From positions 273,001 through 337,000 of the forward strand of contig JAKOGI010000182.1 in NCBI GenBank assembly GCA_029747015.1: a stretch of 64,000 nucleotides of DNA. Reading direction: 5' to 3'. This document shows, piece by piece, positions 11,740-23,082 of this stretch. The notes below the pieces were generated by a model. It saw only the letters and a program-made list of their open reading frames with translations. It was not told the origin of the DNA and ran no database searches. Each line of letters begins with the position of its first letter. The first letter of the stretch is position 1. This DNA is from Carnegiea gigantea (taxonomy: Eukaryota; Streptophyta; Magnoliopsida; Caryophyllales; Cactaceae). Both the position numbers and the translations under genes were made by a program.

Positions 11740-13861
11740 GAGCACTACCAGCATGAGGAAAGCGTGGGGGAGGGGGGCCGCGTATGACACGGGTGTCGGG
11801 GAGCCTCTGCCAGCGGAAGAAACGAGAGGCTTACAGGTGTGGCAGAACGCACAAACGTTCTACCCCACAATACTTTTTTTTGTCGGTTTCTAGAGTAAAA
11901 CAACGAGTTTTGGTGGCCTCCCCAACGTAAGGCGCTGCGTTTTGGTGGAGGCCCAAAAAAAAAGGCAATGTAGCTGTTGGACCGGGCTGGAATTCTGGGA
12001 AGATGGGCCAGGGAAGTAGCCGTTGGACACTTTGACCAAGCCCCAACGGCTCTTTGGCCTGTTTTTAATTTTTTTTTTTTTGTGGAATAATTTGTTTATA
12101 AATATATGGTGGTAGGAGTGGATTTTATCTGAAATTTTCCCTCACCCCCACAAAAAAATTCCTCATTGCTGTTGTGATTTTGTTTTTTGTGAGTTTTGAA
12201 AGAAATTGAAGGTTGAAGAGGAAAAAATTGGACAAGTAAAATATTTATTGTGTAGCTTTTTTTGTTTTTAATGAAGTTAATATTGAACTAATAAATTTTG
12301 TTTTGTGGTTTTTGTAGACATTGTTTGGAGGTATTGAAGTTGAAGATCAAGATTAAAGTGAAGTGAAGAAAATTGTAAGAAATTCTAACTTTTTGTTTAT
12401 TTTTTAAATGAAATTGTGGGAAAATTTTGTTGGATGGGTAGAATGTGAAATGTGTATATGTGAGCATGTTTAAGGTAATTTGAGAAATCTTTGGGTTTAT
12501 TTAGACAATGTTAAATGTTTAAGTTAATTTGAGAAATTTAAATGGTAAAATTTAAATGTTTAAGTTAATTCGTGAAATGGAAAATTTTGCTAGATGGGTT
12601 GAAGTTAATATTTTGAGTTCATTTATATGTTTGAATTGTAAAATTTTGGAATTTGACATTATGAAATTTGACATTGACATGGTTAAAGTAAAAAATGTTT
12701 AGAAATGTAATTTATAATTTAAAATGTTTATTAGTTAGAATGTTGTGTACATGCGGGAATAAAATGAACATACAATTTTTGTGTTTACAAATTTAACGTT
12801 TGAAATGTGAATAAGTTTAAATGCTATTATGTTGGAAGGAAAAATTAGCATTTGTAAATCTAAATTTAGTAATGTGAAAAGTGAGTAGTTGTTGTAACAA
12901 GTGAACATGTTAGAATATGATATTGTTATAATATAAATTTGTTAATTTAATTGGAAATGTGAAATGTGAGTAGTAGTTGAATAGAAATAAAGTGTGTGAT
13001 ATCTTTTTTTGAAATTGGTACGATAAGAAAAATGTAAGAATAATTGTTTTTATTAATTTATAATTGTTGAGATTGATGTAATTGTGAAATATGTTAGAAT
13101 ATGAAGTATGTCCACATTTTTTTTTTTAAAAAAAATTGTTAGGATTAAAAATGTGTAAAAGTGAGCATGTTTATAAAATACAATCTTTTCTTTTAAAAAT
13201 TGGTAGGGTAATGTAAGGGTTTAAGTTTTTATCTATTACAAAAATAAGGAAAAGGGTGTAATTTTAAAATATGTTAGTAATAAAGTGTGTGATTTTTTTT
13301 TTTGAAATTAAGTGTGTAATTTAAAGTTTTCATTTGTTTCACAAAAGTAAAATTAGATATGTATGGAAGTTTAATGTTTTAGAAATTAGAGGAAGATGTT
13401 TAGAATTAAAATTTAAATGTAAATTAGAGATTACAAATGTGCGTTACAAATTAAATTTGACAACTTCCTTAGGTAGAATATGTGCAATTTAACATTTAGT
13501 TGAAATTAAATATTTTTTGTATGTTTTAGAAATTAGAAGAAGATGTGTTCTAGAATTTAAATTTTTATGGAAGTTTAATGTTATAGAAAGTACAAGAAGA
13601 TGTATAGAAATTAAATTTTAAATGTGAATTAGAGTTTAAATATTCATTAACATAATAATGTATTTCTCGAACTTCCTTAGTCTTAGGATATGTGCACTTT
13701 CATGTTTTAGAAATTAAGAATTTGTGTGAAGAATTAATTCATTTGGTGAGTAAATTGGATATGTGAAATTAAATATTTAGTTAGTATGTGTAAACATGTA
13801 TGATATAGTTGAAAATTTATATCCAAACATTCTTGATTAACTTGTAGGTGTTCACACAAAA

Positions 13862-15092
13862 ATGGATCTTGATCACCCACAATTTTTCATGAACTTATTT
13901 GTCGAGGATAATTCACAATGGGATCCCACGAACAACATGAACATTATCCCAAACCCTCCAAATTGACAATAGCATCCACAATACCCTCAACAATACCCAC
14001 ATCCGCAATATCCTCAACCACCACCAAATATTCCTCTTCAAGGGTATAATGTCTCCCCAATTCCAAATTTCAACTACGGTTCAATGCTCCCTCCTTATTA
14101 GATACTCCCACCTAATAATACAACCTCATCAACACCCCGTCCTCCACCCAACCCCACCCATAATGAGAGGCGGTGTGGCTTCCAAGTGGACATTGGAAGA
14201 AGATCACCGCTTGGTCACATCATGGATCAATGTCAGTATCAACCCCTTTATTGGGGTTGACCAAAAGAAAATAGGGTTCTGGACAAAGGCCGTAAGCGCC
14301 TACAACCAGCACGCTCCCAATGGAGCTGCGAAGAGAACGGAGAAAGTTTGCAACGCCCGCTGGAACCGAGCAGCTCCACTTGTGTCCAAGTGGACTGTTT
14401 GTGTGGGCCAGGCTTACCGGGCGAACCTAAGTGGGGCGAACGAGGATGATATTATGCAGAAAGCCCAATATCTATACGTTGATATGGTGGGCAAACCGTT
14501 CGACCTGATGCATTGGTGGGTGCTACTGAAGGACCAATCGAAATGGGAGGTCAACTGCGATCAATCTACAGATGTTGCTTCTAAACGTTTGAGGATCAAT
14601 GAAGTGGGCGGGTACACTGAAAGTGAGACATCCGGCACACCCAGCACGCCTGGCACACCAACAACTCCTGCTAATGAAAATACACCAACGGAGGAAGTTG
14701 GTGGGCTGATCCGGCCCATATGAAGAAAAGCCGCCAAAAGAAAGGCGAAGGAGAAAGCGCATGACTTGGTGCTTGATGTTGTGACGAAGGAGCTATCAAC
14801 ATTGGGGACAACAAATGTGAAGAGGAGCACCATGTGGGAAGGATATGTCCTCGCACAAGAGAAGAAGGCGGAGGCCACTAAGATGATGGTAGATGCAGCT
14901 AAGAAAGCTGTTGAACTAAGAGACTCTTATCAGCACCTGCAACTGATGAAGTATGAGAACAAGATATTGAGAATGAACATTGCTAACATGTGCCTTGGGG
15001 ATCAAGCACGATATATTCCACTTCAAGAAGAAATTAGGAGTCGATATTGCCAAATATCGTCCTCGTCTAATGCTAGCCCTCCTTTAGATTGA
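13862..15092 (+). pseudogene. Harbinger ORF1 (Myb/trihelix-like DNA-binding protein), broken
   Basis: An ATG at 13,862 opens MDLDHPQFFMNLF, the style of N-terminus seen in plant Harbinger ORF1 proteins. It is followed by early stops and a frame change. From about 14,160 one frame reads a Myb/trihelix-like domain (SKWTLEEDHRLVTSWINVS, then a second Trp-rich stretch NARWNRAAPLVSKW) and a Ser/Thr/Pro-rich segment. A single TGA at 14,721-14,723 then interrupts the frame; the same frame continues at once with a basic stretch (AAKRKAKEKA) and a helical C-terminus ending at 15,092. In this superfamily ORF1 binds element ends and helps the transposase. The lesions indicate loss of function in this copy. 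Confidence 0.8.
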
Positions 15093-15401
15093 CACCCATG
15101 TCTTAGGAATAATATGTTGTTTACCTTGTGCTTTTGTTGTTCTTTCTTTCCCAAAGTGTTTGTTGTAATTGAAACGCCTTCTGTTGTGGAATGAAATGTT
15201 TAATTTTATTTTTATGAGTTCAATTTTAATTTCACATCATAATGTTGGATTTAATATGTTGGATTTTAGCTACGATGTTTAATTCCATTTTAATGAGTTC
15301 AATTTAATATGTTCAATTTTAACTAGGATGCTCTCTTAATTTGCTTTATTAATTTGTAAATTTCCCTAGCATTTGTAAGCTTCTGTCATAGGTACTATAA
15401 A

Positions 15402-16760
15402 ATGAGTCACCCATCTTCTTCATCTTCCACAGAATCAACAGATGGTTTCAGCTTCATACTAGAGTCATCATCTTCTAGTGATGATTCATCGATACTTGAA
15501 ACCATACTCAACATTCAACCTCACGTGAAGTCATTAGAGTTAACTCTGAAACTTAGACAACTTAGACAAAAGGGCAGAGTTTCATCATCCCAACGACCAA
15601 GAAAGAAGAAAAGATTCATTCGGAGGGATCGAGAAGACGCACACGATCGCCTCCACAGAGACTACTTTGCAGATAACTCCATCTACAATGAAATCCACTT
15701 TCGATGTAGATTTCAGATGCGGAAATACTTGTTCCTCTGCAAAATTGACGCCCTCAAGTAGTCAGTTTGAGTACTTCCAGTTGACGTACGATGGTATTGG
15801 TAGGCGTGAGTTGTCGCCGCTCACCAAGTGCACCGCAGTAATGCGTATGCTCACCTATGGGATATCGGCAGATTGTGTCGATGAATACTTGAAGATTGGA
15901 GAAAGCACGGCTATGGAGTGCATGAAAACTTTGCTACCAGTGTCATTCAAGTGTTTGGGGACGAGTATTTGAGAAAACCGACACAAGCTGATGTTGATCG
16001 ACTATTGCAAGTTGCTGAGGCTCGTGATTTCCCAGGCATGTTAGGAAGTATAGATTGTATGCATTGGGAATGGAAGAACTGTCCATCGGCTTGGAAAGGA
16101 ATGCTCGCAAAAGGGATTTACAAAGTCCCCACCTTGATTCTTGAAGCCTTTGCTTCATATGACCTTTGGATATGACACGCCTTTTTTGGGTGCCCGGGTA
16201 GCCTTAACGACTTAAACGTTCTTCACCGATCCGATGTTTTCCAAGAGGTGTATAAGGGTCGGGCTCCAAAATGTGAGTACGTCATGAACGGTCGCAAGTA
16301 CAACATTGGATATTTTTGTTCGACGGTATTTATCCAAAATGGGCAACATTCTTGAAGACTATCCCTCTTTCCCAAGGATCTAATTGTTCGCCGAAAGAGC
16401 ATTTAGGGTTTTACAAGCCCGCTTCGCCATCATTCGTGGCCCTGCTCAAAACATGGACAAAGCTGAGTTGGATATGATAATGAAGGCATGTGTTATACTC
16501 CATAACATGATCGTCGAGAACGAACGAGATTCATTTGACCTTGCTTTCGACTACGATGATGTGGAGGATAACACCCCGCAATCAAATATCCAACAGGACC
16601 ATCATCTGTGCTGTGTTTCCTACCTCCATAGAGTAGCAGAAATTCATGACCCAGCGCTACATGACGTCTCTAATCAGACCTTGTCGAAGAAATATAGAAT
16701 CGACATAGGGCGCGACAAAGCTCACAACCATAGGTATCAAGGGTTATTCGTCATTCACTT
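15402..16760 (+). pseudogene. Harbinger-type DDE transposase (HARBI1-like nuclease), broken
   Basis: The N-terminus is Ser-rich (MSHPSSSSSTESTDG) and basic (RPRKKKRFIRRDRE), followed by the helical region LTKCTAVMRMLTYG and VDEYLKIGEST. The catalytic triad is recognisable: Asp in GSIDCMHWEW (codon at 16,053), Asp in SLNDLNVL (codon at 16,209) and Glu in AERAFRVLQARFAI (codon at 16,393). The frame is broken by a stop and shift near 15,760, a shift near 15,935, a TGA replacing the Trp of YDLWIWHAFFG at about 16,173, and a shift plus probable deletion at 16,340-16,385. The family cuts and joins the element ends at TWA sites. This copy cannot make the full enzyme. Confidence 0.82.
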
Positions 16761-16928
16761 GTATTGTACTTTTTTAAAAATGTTCAACCTTCGTCATCTA
16801 ATATTAGTGTTTTAAATATTGAACAGTTGGGTTGTAATTTTCTTCAATGTCAATCCTTCATATTTGTATTTGTATCAATTGAATTCTACATTATATTCCA
16901 TATGCTTTCAATGATTCGACCAATACAA

Positions 16929-17015
16929 TTTAGAGACTTTAAAATAAATTAATACATTTTTAGAGACTTTAACTCATCAATTTTTAGAGACTTTAAAATA
17001 AATTAATACATTTTC
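16929..17015. repeat. Imperfect tandem repeat built on TTTAGAGACTTTAA
   Basis: The motif TTTAGAGACTTTAA occurs three times in about 60 bp, with AATAAATTAATACATTTT between copies. It sits near the right end of the Harbinger element, downstream of the transposase gene. Confidence 0.5.
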
Positions 17016-17282
17016 CGGAAACATAAATTACATATTCTTTCATTCGAGAAATAAAAATTATTTTTAACTCATACAAAACCAAATATGCAAAAACAGATTT
17101 GACAACATAAAACAAATAAAATATGTTTAGTGGTGGACTCCATTAACAAATATTAAATCATTTGTCCCGGAATGAGTTCCACTGGCTGAGAAAATGAAGG
17201 AATGCAAGTTTCAGAATTGTGAAACTTTTGCTAACATGGTATGTCAGAGTTTCACAGACTGTAACTCTGATTGGGAATGCTC

Positions 17283-17384
17283 TTAGCATCCCCTCCTCCC
17301 GTTTAAGGTAACGACTTCGGGTATGGCCAGTTCTCATGGTGTGGCTGTGTGAGGGGCGGTGTGCACAAGGTCCGGCACTAATTA
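17283..17384 (-). pseudogene. rrn16: Plastid rrn16 fragment in nuclear DNA, right half
   Basis: The segments GCATCCCCTCC, TTAAGGTAACGACTTCGGG, ATGGCCAG, GGGCGGTGTG and CACAAGG continue the complement of plastid 16S rRNA exactly where the left half stops. The highly conserved GGTAACGACTTCGGG is intact. Differences include C-to-T changes and a short insertion before GGGCGGTG. Similarity fades after about 17,384. It forms one insertion of about 170 bp with 11,669-11,739. Confidence 0.7.
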
Positions 17385-19600
17385 TGGGTGCCAACCGCCA
17401 ACAACCAACTTGTAGAGTTGCTGAAGGTTTTATCTCTCCACCCCAAAAAACGAACCTAATAGTAGTTTTGCCTAATCATAGCATCTAATTAGCTATAATT
17501 AGTACGGCATCTAGAGCTAGAAGACGTTAATACGAGGTGTTTTGCCTGATTTATTAGATGGTGCAAGCTGATTGGACTTTTGGCTTTATTAGCATGCCTA
17601 ATCATAGCATCTATTAAGAGGCAATCTAGCACTAATCTATGATTAACCTTTAGTTCTCTTAGTTTAAGCTCATTTGAGTTTAGCATACTTAATCATGTCC
17701 GTACAGCCACTTTCATCTTTTGCCCCAGGCCCTAGCTAGCCTTTTTTGTGGTCCTCAATTTTCATGCTAGCCCTCCAAACTTTATATCTACTTTTTCATC
17801 CGTGCAATGTGAGTGTCACAAACAAAAGAACCCAAAAAAAATAGAGGAAAAAAATAAAAAAGTTAATCTTTCAAATGAATATATAGTCTAATGAGTCCTT
17901 CTCATGAGTTCGTTTTTTTCCCCCATTTTCCTTGGTTAGATTATATCAGCTTATGTAATTGAAGCGTTTTTTTTTTTTTTGGGTTAAATTTTATAATTAT
18001 TTTGAATGAAACTGCAATGAATGTTTCAATAACTATTAGCTGAAATTTTTTTTAAAAAAAGGAAAATTAATTAAAAGAGGTAAATGATGAAAAATCATTT
18101 GGGATTATCTTCTTTGCCCCACTAGCTATTGTATGAATCTTGCATTTTGTTACTTATTACTTGTGGATCATTTTCATGTGCATTGAGCAATTTTCAATCT
18201 AAAGATCGTTATTTCATCATTAAAAAGTAAGTCCAACACAATGAAAATGACTTTCATGTAATTATTTCAATTGCATTTTAACAGAATTGCTATAATAATA
18301 ACATCTTTATCGCACCCAACCTCCCCCCCGAAACAAAGAAAGAAAAAGAACTTCAACCTTTTACTATTTGGAATAGTTGATTAGAGAGCACAAGTCTCCC
18401 CTCAATTTCCAAAATATAATTGAACGACCTCAACTACACTCTCTGTCTCTCCTCCTTTTTTTTTTTTGGGAGGTAATCATCAACTTGCTCGACTACTTTA
18501 TCAAATTATAATGAATTATTCTTTGTTAGTCAAGCTAATGTATGTTAGTTTTTCAGCTTAAATTGTCAAGCATAAATAATGAATAACTACATTACAATAT
18601 ACCTATTCTGTACCAATAAAAGCTACACCGAAATTATAAATTCACTAATTTTGATAAATTTGTTTAACTTTTATCCTCAAAACTCCCTTATTTTTATGGG
18701 AAAAATGTCCATTTTATAGCGCCACATCGCATTATAGTGTCTAATCATGTATTTATTACATAAAGGCACACAGCTAAAATCTTTCAAAAAACAAATTTTA
18801 TTTTATTTGTTGATATCAATTTCTCGAAAAATTCGATAATCAAATTTTAATAGTTGATATGAATTTCCCAAAAAATTCACTAATCAAATGCTATACTTAA
18901 CGTGGATTAAGGTAGCTTCAGCTGTGGTTACAATTAACCCAGACCAAAACTCATGGTTTTCAATTTTCTAAATTGAAGAATGACAATAAACTTGCACAAC
19001 AACAAAAAGAAAAAGAAAAAGCATGAATAATAAACCCATGTCATGTTTCAGCTTTAGGAAGCCCAGATTCAACGCAAATACAAAACCCTTAATCATAATA
19101 AAAAGGACAAATTGAGCGTGCAGACACTTTTCATACATTCATTCAAATCCAACGAAGATGTCCACATCCATATTTTCCAGATGCTCTGTTTTTTCTAAAG
19201 ATGAAGGAAAGATTATTCAACAAGAGGGTCCATAGTATCAATCAACACTATCATACAGACAATCTTACTCGTGCGATTCTGGATGCATGAGCATGCCCCT
19301 CTTCGATCTTTTTCTGTTTGATTTGTTTGCTCCGATGAATGAGGGGGGGAGGGGGAAAAAACAGAGGACATGGGAAGAGAAATAAACATTCCAAACTATA
19401 CATTCTTACAAGAAAAAGATTTTTGACACAACTTTCAAAGTACACCACACACCAGCAAAAGACAATTCATCGCATCTTCAAATCTCATCTCTTCAACATG
19501 TACAGCCACTAGCAATAGTCCACCATTGATCTAATCTGATATTGATAATGGTTCATGCTAGAGGCATCCTCCATCGTTGGATACCATAAAATTGCAAAAA
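17385..19600. other. Intergenic, AT-rich
   Basis: No gene seen. An 18 bp direct repeat, TGCCTAATCATAGCATCT, occurs near 17,470 and 17,595. An imperfect tandem duplication of about 47 bp (TTGATATnAATTTC core, then AAAAATTC) lies at 18,805-18,895. The right end holds the 3' flank of the minus-strand BIG GRAIN 1-like gene. Confidence 0.45.
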
Positions 19601-19657
19601 ATAAAATAAGATAGAACAAAATTTTAAATAAGTAATAAATAAGATGGCTAATGAAGA

Positions 19658-20635
19658 TCAGGTTTTGATGGGGCCATTGGTGATGGGTGTGGTTGAAGAT
19701 CTCTTGATGGTGTCCATATGGGTAGTTTCATAAACCGGCAACCCACTTGAGCAAAACCCAAATCCATAATCAATTTGCAACTCAAAAAGATCAGAGCTTG
19801 AATCACTATCTGCTCCATCATCCAATTCTTCCCTGAAATTCTTACAGATTTCTCTCTTTTTCTCTTGGTGGGCTTGGTTGAAATCCTTTGCTTTCTTCCC
19901 CAACCCATTTGTGAACTTGAATTTCTCATCAAACCAATCCAAATTTGACCCTTTTTGTGATATCTCATCATGGTTTACCCTGTTGATGATCCTCGGTTTT
20001 GAAGAACCCCCATTTCCATTATACTTGGAGAAAGTAGGCAAAGCTTGTTTGTGATCATTGACATCCTTGCAACACTTGGAGGGTCTGCTGTTGAGGTTAC
20101 ATGGTGGTGGGGTTCGAAAGCCGGAACTCGAAGAGGAGTAGATTGATGTTGCATCAGTAGCACTACTTGTGGACCTAAAATTAAAATGGCTAATGCTGCT
20201 CCTCCTCTTTCTCCTCCCATTTGGGCTATCATCTTCATCCTTCATTGATTGTGTGGAGGATTTTGATAAAGATTTCTTCTTCTTAGAGGATGTTTGGCTA
20301 AAAAGGGAGTTCAAGAAATGAGCAAGTTTCCCTCCAGGGGAACTGGGTTGCTTGTGTTTCTTGTCTTTGATTTGTTGGTGATGTTTTTCAAGTTGTTTTT
20401 GCGGAGGAATTGGGTGGTTGAATTGGTGGAAAAGCTGCTGGTGGTGTCTTAAGGTGGGCATGTCAAGGCTAACTCTGCCTCCTCTCAAATACCCTTGTCT
20501 CTCCTCTTTAACCACCTTTTGGTTAAGGGCAAAGTTGTCATTGTAGTACCCAGCCGCCTCGAACACGTCGAGCTCGCCGGAGTCGTTCCGCCGGTGGAGG
20601 GGCTTCTTGTAATCTACTAGGCCTGTTATGGGCAT
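19658..20635 (-). CDS. BIG GRAIN 1-like protein (intronless)
   Basis: One uninterrupted frame of 325 residues. Features of the plant BIG GRAIN 1-like family are visible: RRNDSGELDVFEAA (residues about 15-28), GGRVSLDMP (about 52-60), KQPSSPGGKLAHFLNSLF (about 94-111) followed by a Lys/Ser run, a basic Ser-rich centre, and the C-terminal acidic-serine motif DSDSSSDLFEL with LPVYETT (about 275-302). Known members are plasma-membrane-associated proteins that promote auxin transport and organ growth. I infer the same broad role here. There is no signal peptide or membrane span. It stands alone, more than 2 kb from the Harbinger element. A TATA-like ATATAAG lies on the minus strand near 20,794-20,800. 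The first ATG of the open frame is followed closely by the conserved N-terminal motif, which supports it as the start. Confidence 0.78.
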   Translation of the reverse strand: MPITGLVDYKKPLHRRNDSGELDVFEAAGYYNDNFALNQKVVKEERQGYLRGGRVSLDMPTLRHHQQLFHQFNHPIPPQKQLEKHHQQIKDKKHKQPSSPGGKLAHFLNSLFSQTSSKKKKSLSKSSTQSMKDEDDSPNGRRKRRSSISHFNFRSTSSATDATSIYSSSSSGFRTPPPCNLNSRPSKCCKDVNDHKQALPTFSKYNGNGGSSKPRIINRVNHDEISQKGSNLDWFDEKFKFTNGLGKKAKDFNQAHQEKKREICKNFREELDDGADSDSSSDLFELQIDYGFGFCSSGLPVYETTHMDTIKRSSTTPITNGPIKT

Positions 20636-20793
20636 GATCTCTCTCTTATTTTCTCTCTCGCAGATGAGGAAAATGTATGGGAAAGGTGAAGGGAGGGAGA
20701 TGGCTTCTGAAATAATTGGGATTTGGCATACAGTAATTAATAATCAAAGGGTGGGGGAGAGACTCTTGGGAAAAATGATGAAAGGGGAGGAGA

Positions 20794-20800
20794 CTTATAT
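20794..20800 (-). promoter_or_regulatory. TATA-like box for the BIG GRAIN 1-like gene
   Basis: On the minus strand the sequence reads CATAATATAAGTCTCC about 160 nt upstream of the start codon. The leader between is pyrimidine-rich on that strand, as is common for plant 5' leaders. The assignment rests on position and motif alone. Confidence 0.35.
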
Positions 20801-20849
20801 TATGAGGGCCATCGGTGAGGGAGTCCCACATAATATGTGAAATTTTTGC

Positions 20850-22925
20850 CTTTATTGATTAATGGGAAGATAGAACAAGCAAGGGATGGATGAGGTAGTG
20901 GGCGGTCATGCACTTCTTTCTATCAATCCTTTTTTGTTGGCTCAGTGAAAGATAACAAGAGTTATGTTGGGGGGTGTGTGGAGCATAATGTTCTGTCACT
21001 TTGGATTCTTTCTAGCTTGTTTAGGTTGTTAAAGCAGAGTAACCTGCATGATGATACATAAGGCTGAAGAGTGGAAATATGTAGAGTACACTATCTTAGT
21101 GAAGTAGGACAACTATCCAAGTTTAAGTTGCCCGTCTCTGTCGTATTTGTTATTCAAACAAAGAAAAATGTGATATTTTTCACGCATTGGGTAAGTGCAG
21201 AATCGAAACATTAAGCAGCCCTTCTCTCAAAGGTGATACTTTCTATGCATATGGTTCTGTCAATCCTTTATCTTCATGTCCTTTTCCATCAGCATTTACA
21301 ATCAAACAAGATGTAAATTAGAAAGTCCCATATATCTCATATATGAACAAGCAAGGCATCTGTAAATTCCCTCCAGTAATAAGAAATCAACCGTACAGCA
21401 AAGTGGCATTAACATTGCTGTTGTGACTGCTTTTGCTGGTGCTTAGTCAAAATCACAATCAGTAACACTAACTATAAAAATAAAGTTGGTTATTAAGTGA
21501 CCATGATAATTATCCCCTGCCTTTTTTTACTGTACCGGCCGAAAAGCGTCTTTGTAATTTTCCCAAAGAGTCCCACTTTAAAGAAGAAAAAAAGGAAATT
21601 CAAAGAGAATTATTCAATTATAATTTTTTATGTGAATAATCCATTCATAAATTGTTGGCTAGTGTAGCTTCCTTTTTTTGGGGGGGGGGGGGGGGGGATG
21701 AGGGTTTAATTAGAGATGGATTTACAGCTTATTAACCTAGTATAGTCGTTTAATGTCTGTTTGCTCTTATAACATGACGTGTTAGGCAAATTGGTTGTTA
21801 GTTGCCTCGAAAAATAATAAATTCTGAATTAATTAAAGGTTTAACCTACCCCTCAGACAAATGTCTTTTGAGTTCGGCTACAAAGCCAAAGACCCTCAGG
21901 AATGTAATTCAATAGGCACGAGCTTATTTTGAATTGCTGATTAAATGTGGTTTTGTTTATTTTGTAGATTAGATGATTGGCAAGGATGGACTTACATATA
22001 ACCATCATAGTTACTTTCTGTTGGAATAATGCAAATAGTTTGAATCAGTTAAGATTGAGCTATTTTATGTTAGGTCTTTCATATTTGACCTGACGAACTT
22101 TTAAATCAGGTATAAATTAATTCATACACAAAAAAAAAAAAAAAAATCGAACTATGTAAAGTCGTATGTTTCTGTTTGTGAGATGGGCATGCAAGATGCA
22201 GTACAATCAAGCCCTAAATAGGCTTGATTGTTTAAACAAATTAGTTGAATTTTGAATAATGCTGATTGTACGTAGTTTGGTGGATCTATACAGGCGAGGG
22301 AGAAAGCGACATAGATAAAGAGCAACAACAAATTTTACGGTTTTTATTCAAAGTTGTGTGAAGTGTCTGTATCAATTTCTTTATTTGGATATATATGGAT
22401 ATTTTAATTCAGCTTCTTCATATATAGACTTGTTCTTCCAAAGATGTATATTGTATTGAACCTAATTTTTCTTTATATTCACTTTAAAGAAACCATGTTT
22501 CAATAGTAATCTAAATCAAGTACCATGCACGTATCTAGCTAATTGCACTTCTTTTTTTAAAAAAAAAAATAGGGATTTTTTTTGGGGGTCTCTACACCTT
22601 TGGTTATCAGAATCGAGCTACTATTAGCTCATATAAAGGTAGAGCGCTCATATCATAAACTTTCTCCATTCACAAGATTTGAATTCAAGAATTTGCTTAA
22701 GTAGAACGAATGTTAAACGTTTTGAACCAACATGTGTTAGTTTTAAATTATAGGTTTAAATTAAAAGAACGTGCATCTTGATGATATGCATTGTTTCATG
22801 GATAATAAAATTTGCTAACATAAAAAAAAATAGATAATAAAATTTGCAAGTAAATTCACGATAATTGCTAATTATATGAATGCGAACACAAGATAAATAT
22901 TCTTGCACTCTCCTATGGTCACAAT
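20850..22925. other. Intergenic; contains an 18-nt poly(G) run
   Basis: No gene recognised. The stretch carries T7G18 at 21,673-21,697 and an A-run near 22,130. It includes the distal promoter side of the BIG GRAIN 1-like gene. Confidence 0.4.
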
Positions 22926-23082
22926 GGGCAAAACTTATATTGTGTACTTGAGAGTACGCACTCTCATGTAACACATAAATAATTAAATATGAAAAATAGA
23001 AAATATGACAAATACATCCCAAAAGAAATATGTAAATTAGATTCGGGAGCATGTGCTCCCAGATATACATAATAATTTGCCC
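22926..23082. mobile_element. Small hairpin-rich MITE, flanked by ACAAT
   Basis: The left end GGGCAAAACTTATATTGTGTA and the complement of the right end, GGGCAAATTATTATGTATA, form imperfect inverted repeats. ACAAT flanks both sides. Just inside each end sits a short hairpin: GAGAGTACGCACTCTC on the left and GGGAGCATGTGCTCCC on the right. Superfamily is uncertain; a 9-nt reading of the flanks (CACAATGGG) would instead suggest a Mutator-like origin. Confidence 0.5.

Larger units (their letters stand above)
11740..17282 (+). mobile_element. PIF/Harbinger DNA transposon, 5.5 kb, flanked by TTA
   Basis: The element starts with GAGCACTACCAGCA and ends with the complement of GAGCATTCCCAATCA. It is flanked on both sides by TTA (11,737-11,739 and 17,283-17,285), the TWA duplication typical of PIF/Harbinger. 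It carries the two usual genes in the same orientation: a Myb/trihelix-like ORF1 (13,862-15,092) and a DDE transposase (15,402 to about 16,760). Both contain stops or frameshifts, so the copy is non-autonomous, though its ends look intact. The stretch from 12,060 to 13,860 is very AT-rich with no gene. Joining the two flanks across the element restores continuous plastid rrn16 sequence, which confirms the boundaries. Confidence 0.88.

Noticed and set aside
14523..14878. Several antisense frames over the Harbinger ORF1
   Set aside because: Shadows of the ORF1 frame, which carries the recognisable Myb-like domain.
19975..20238. Second minus-strand frame inside the BIG GRAIN 1-like gene
   Set aside because: An overlapping alternative frame without motifs; the 325-codon frame carries the family motifs from end to end.
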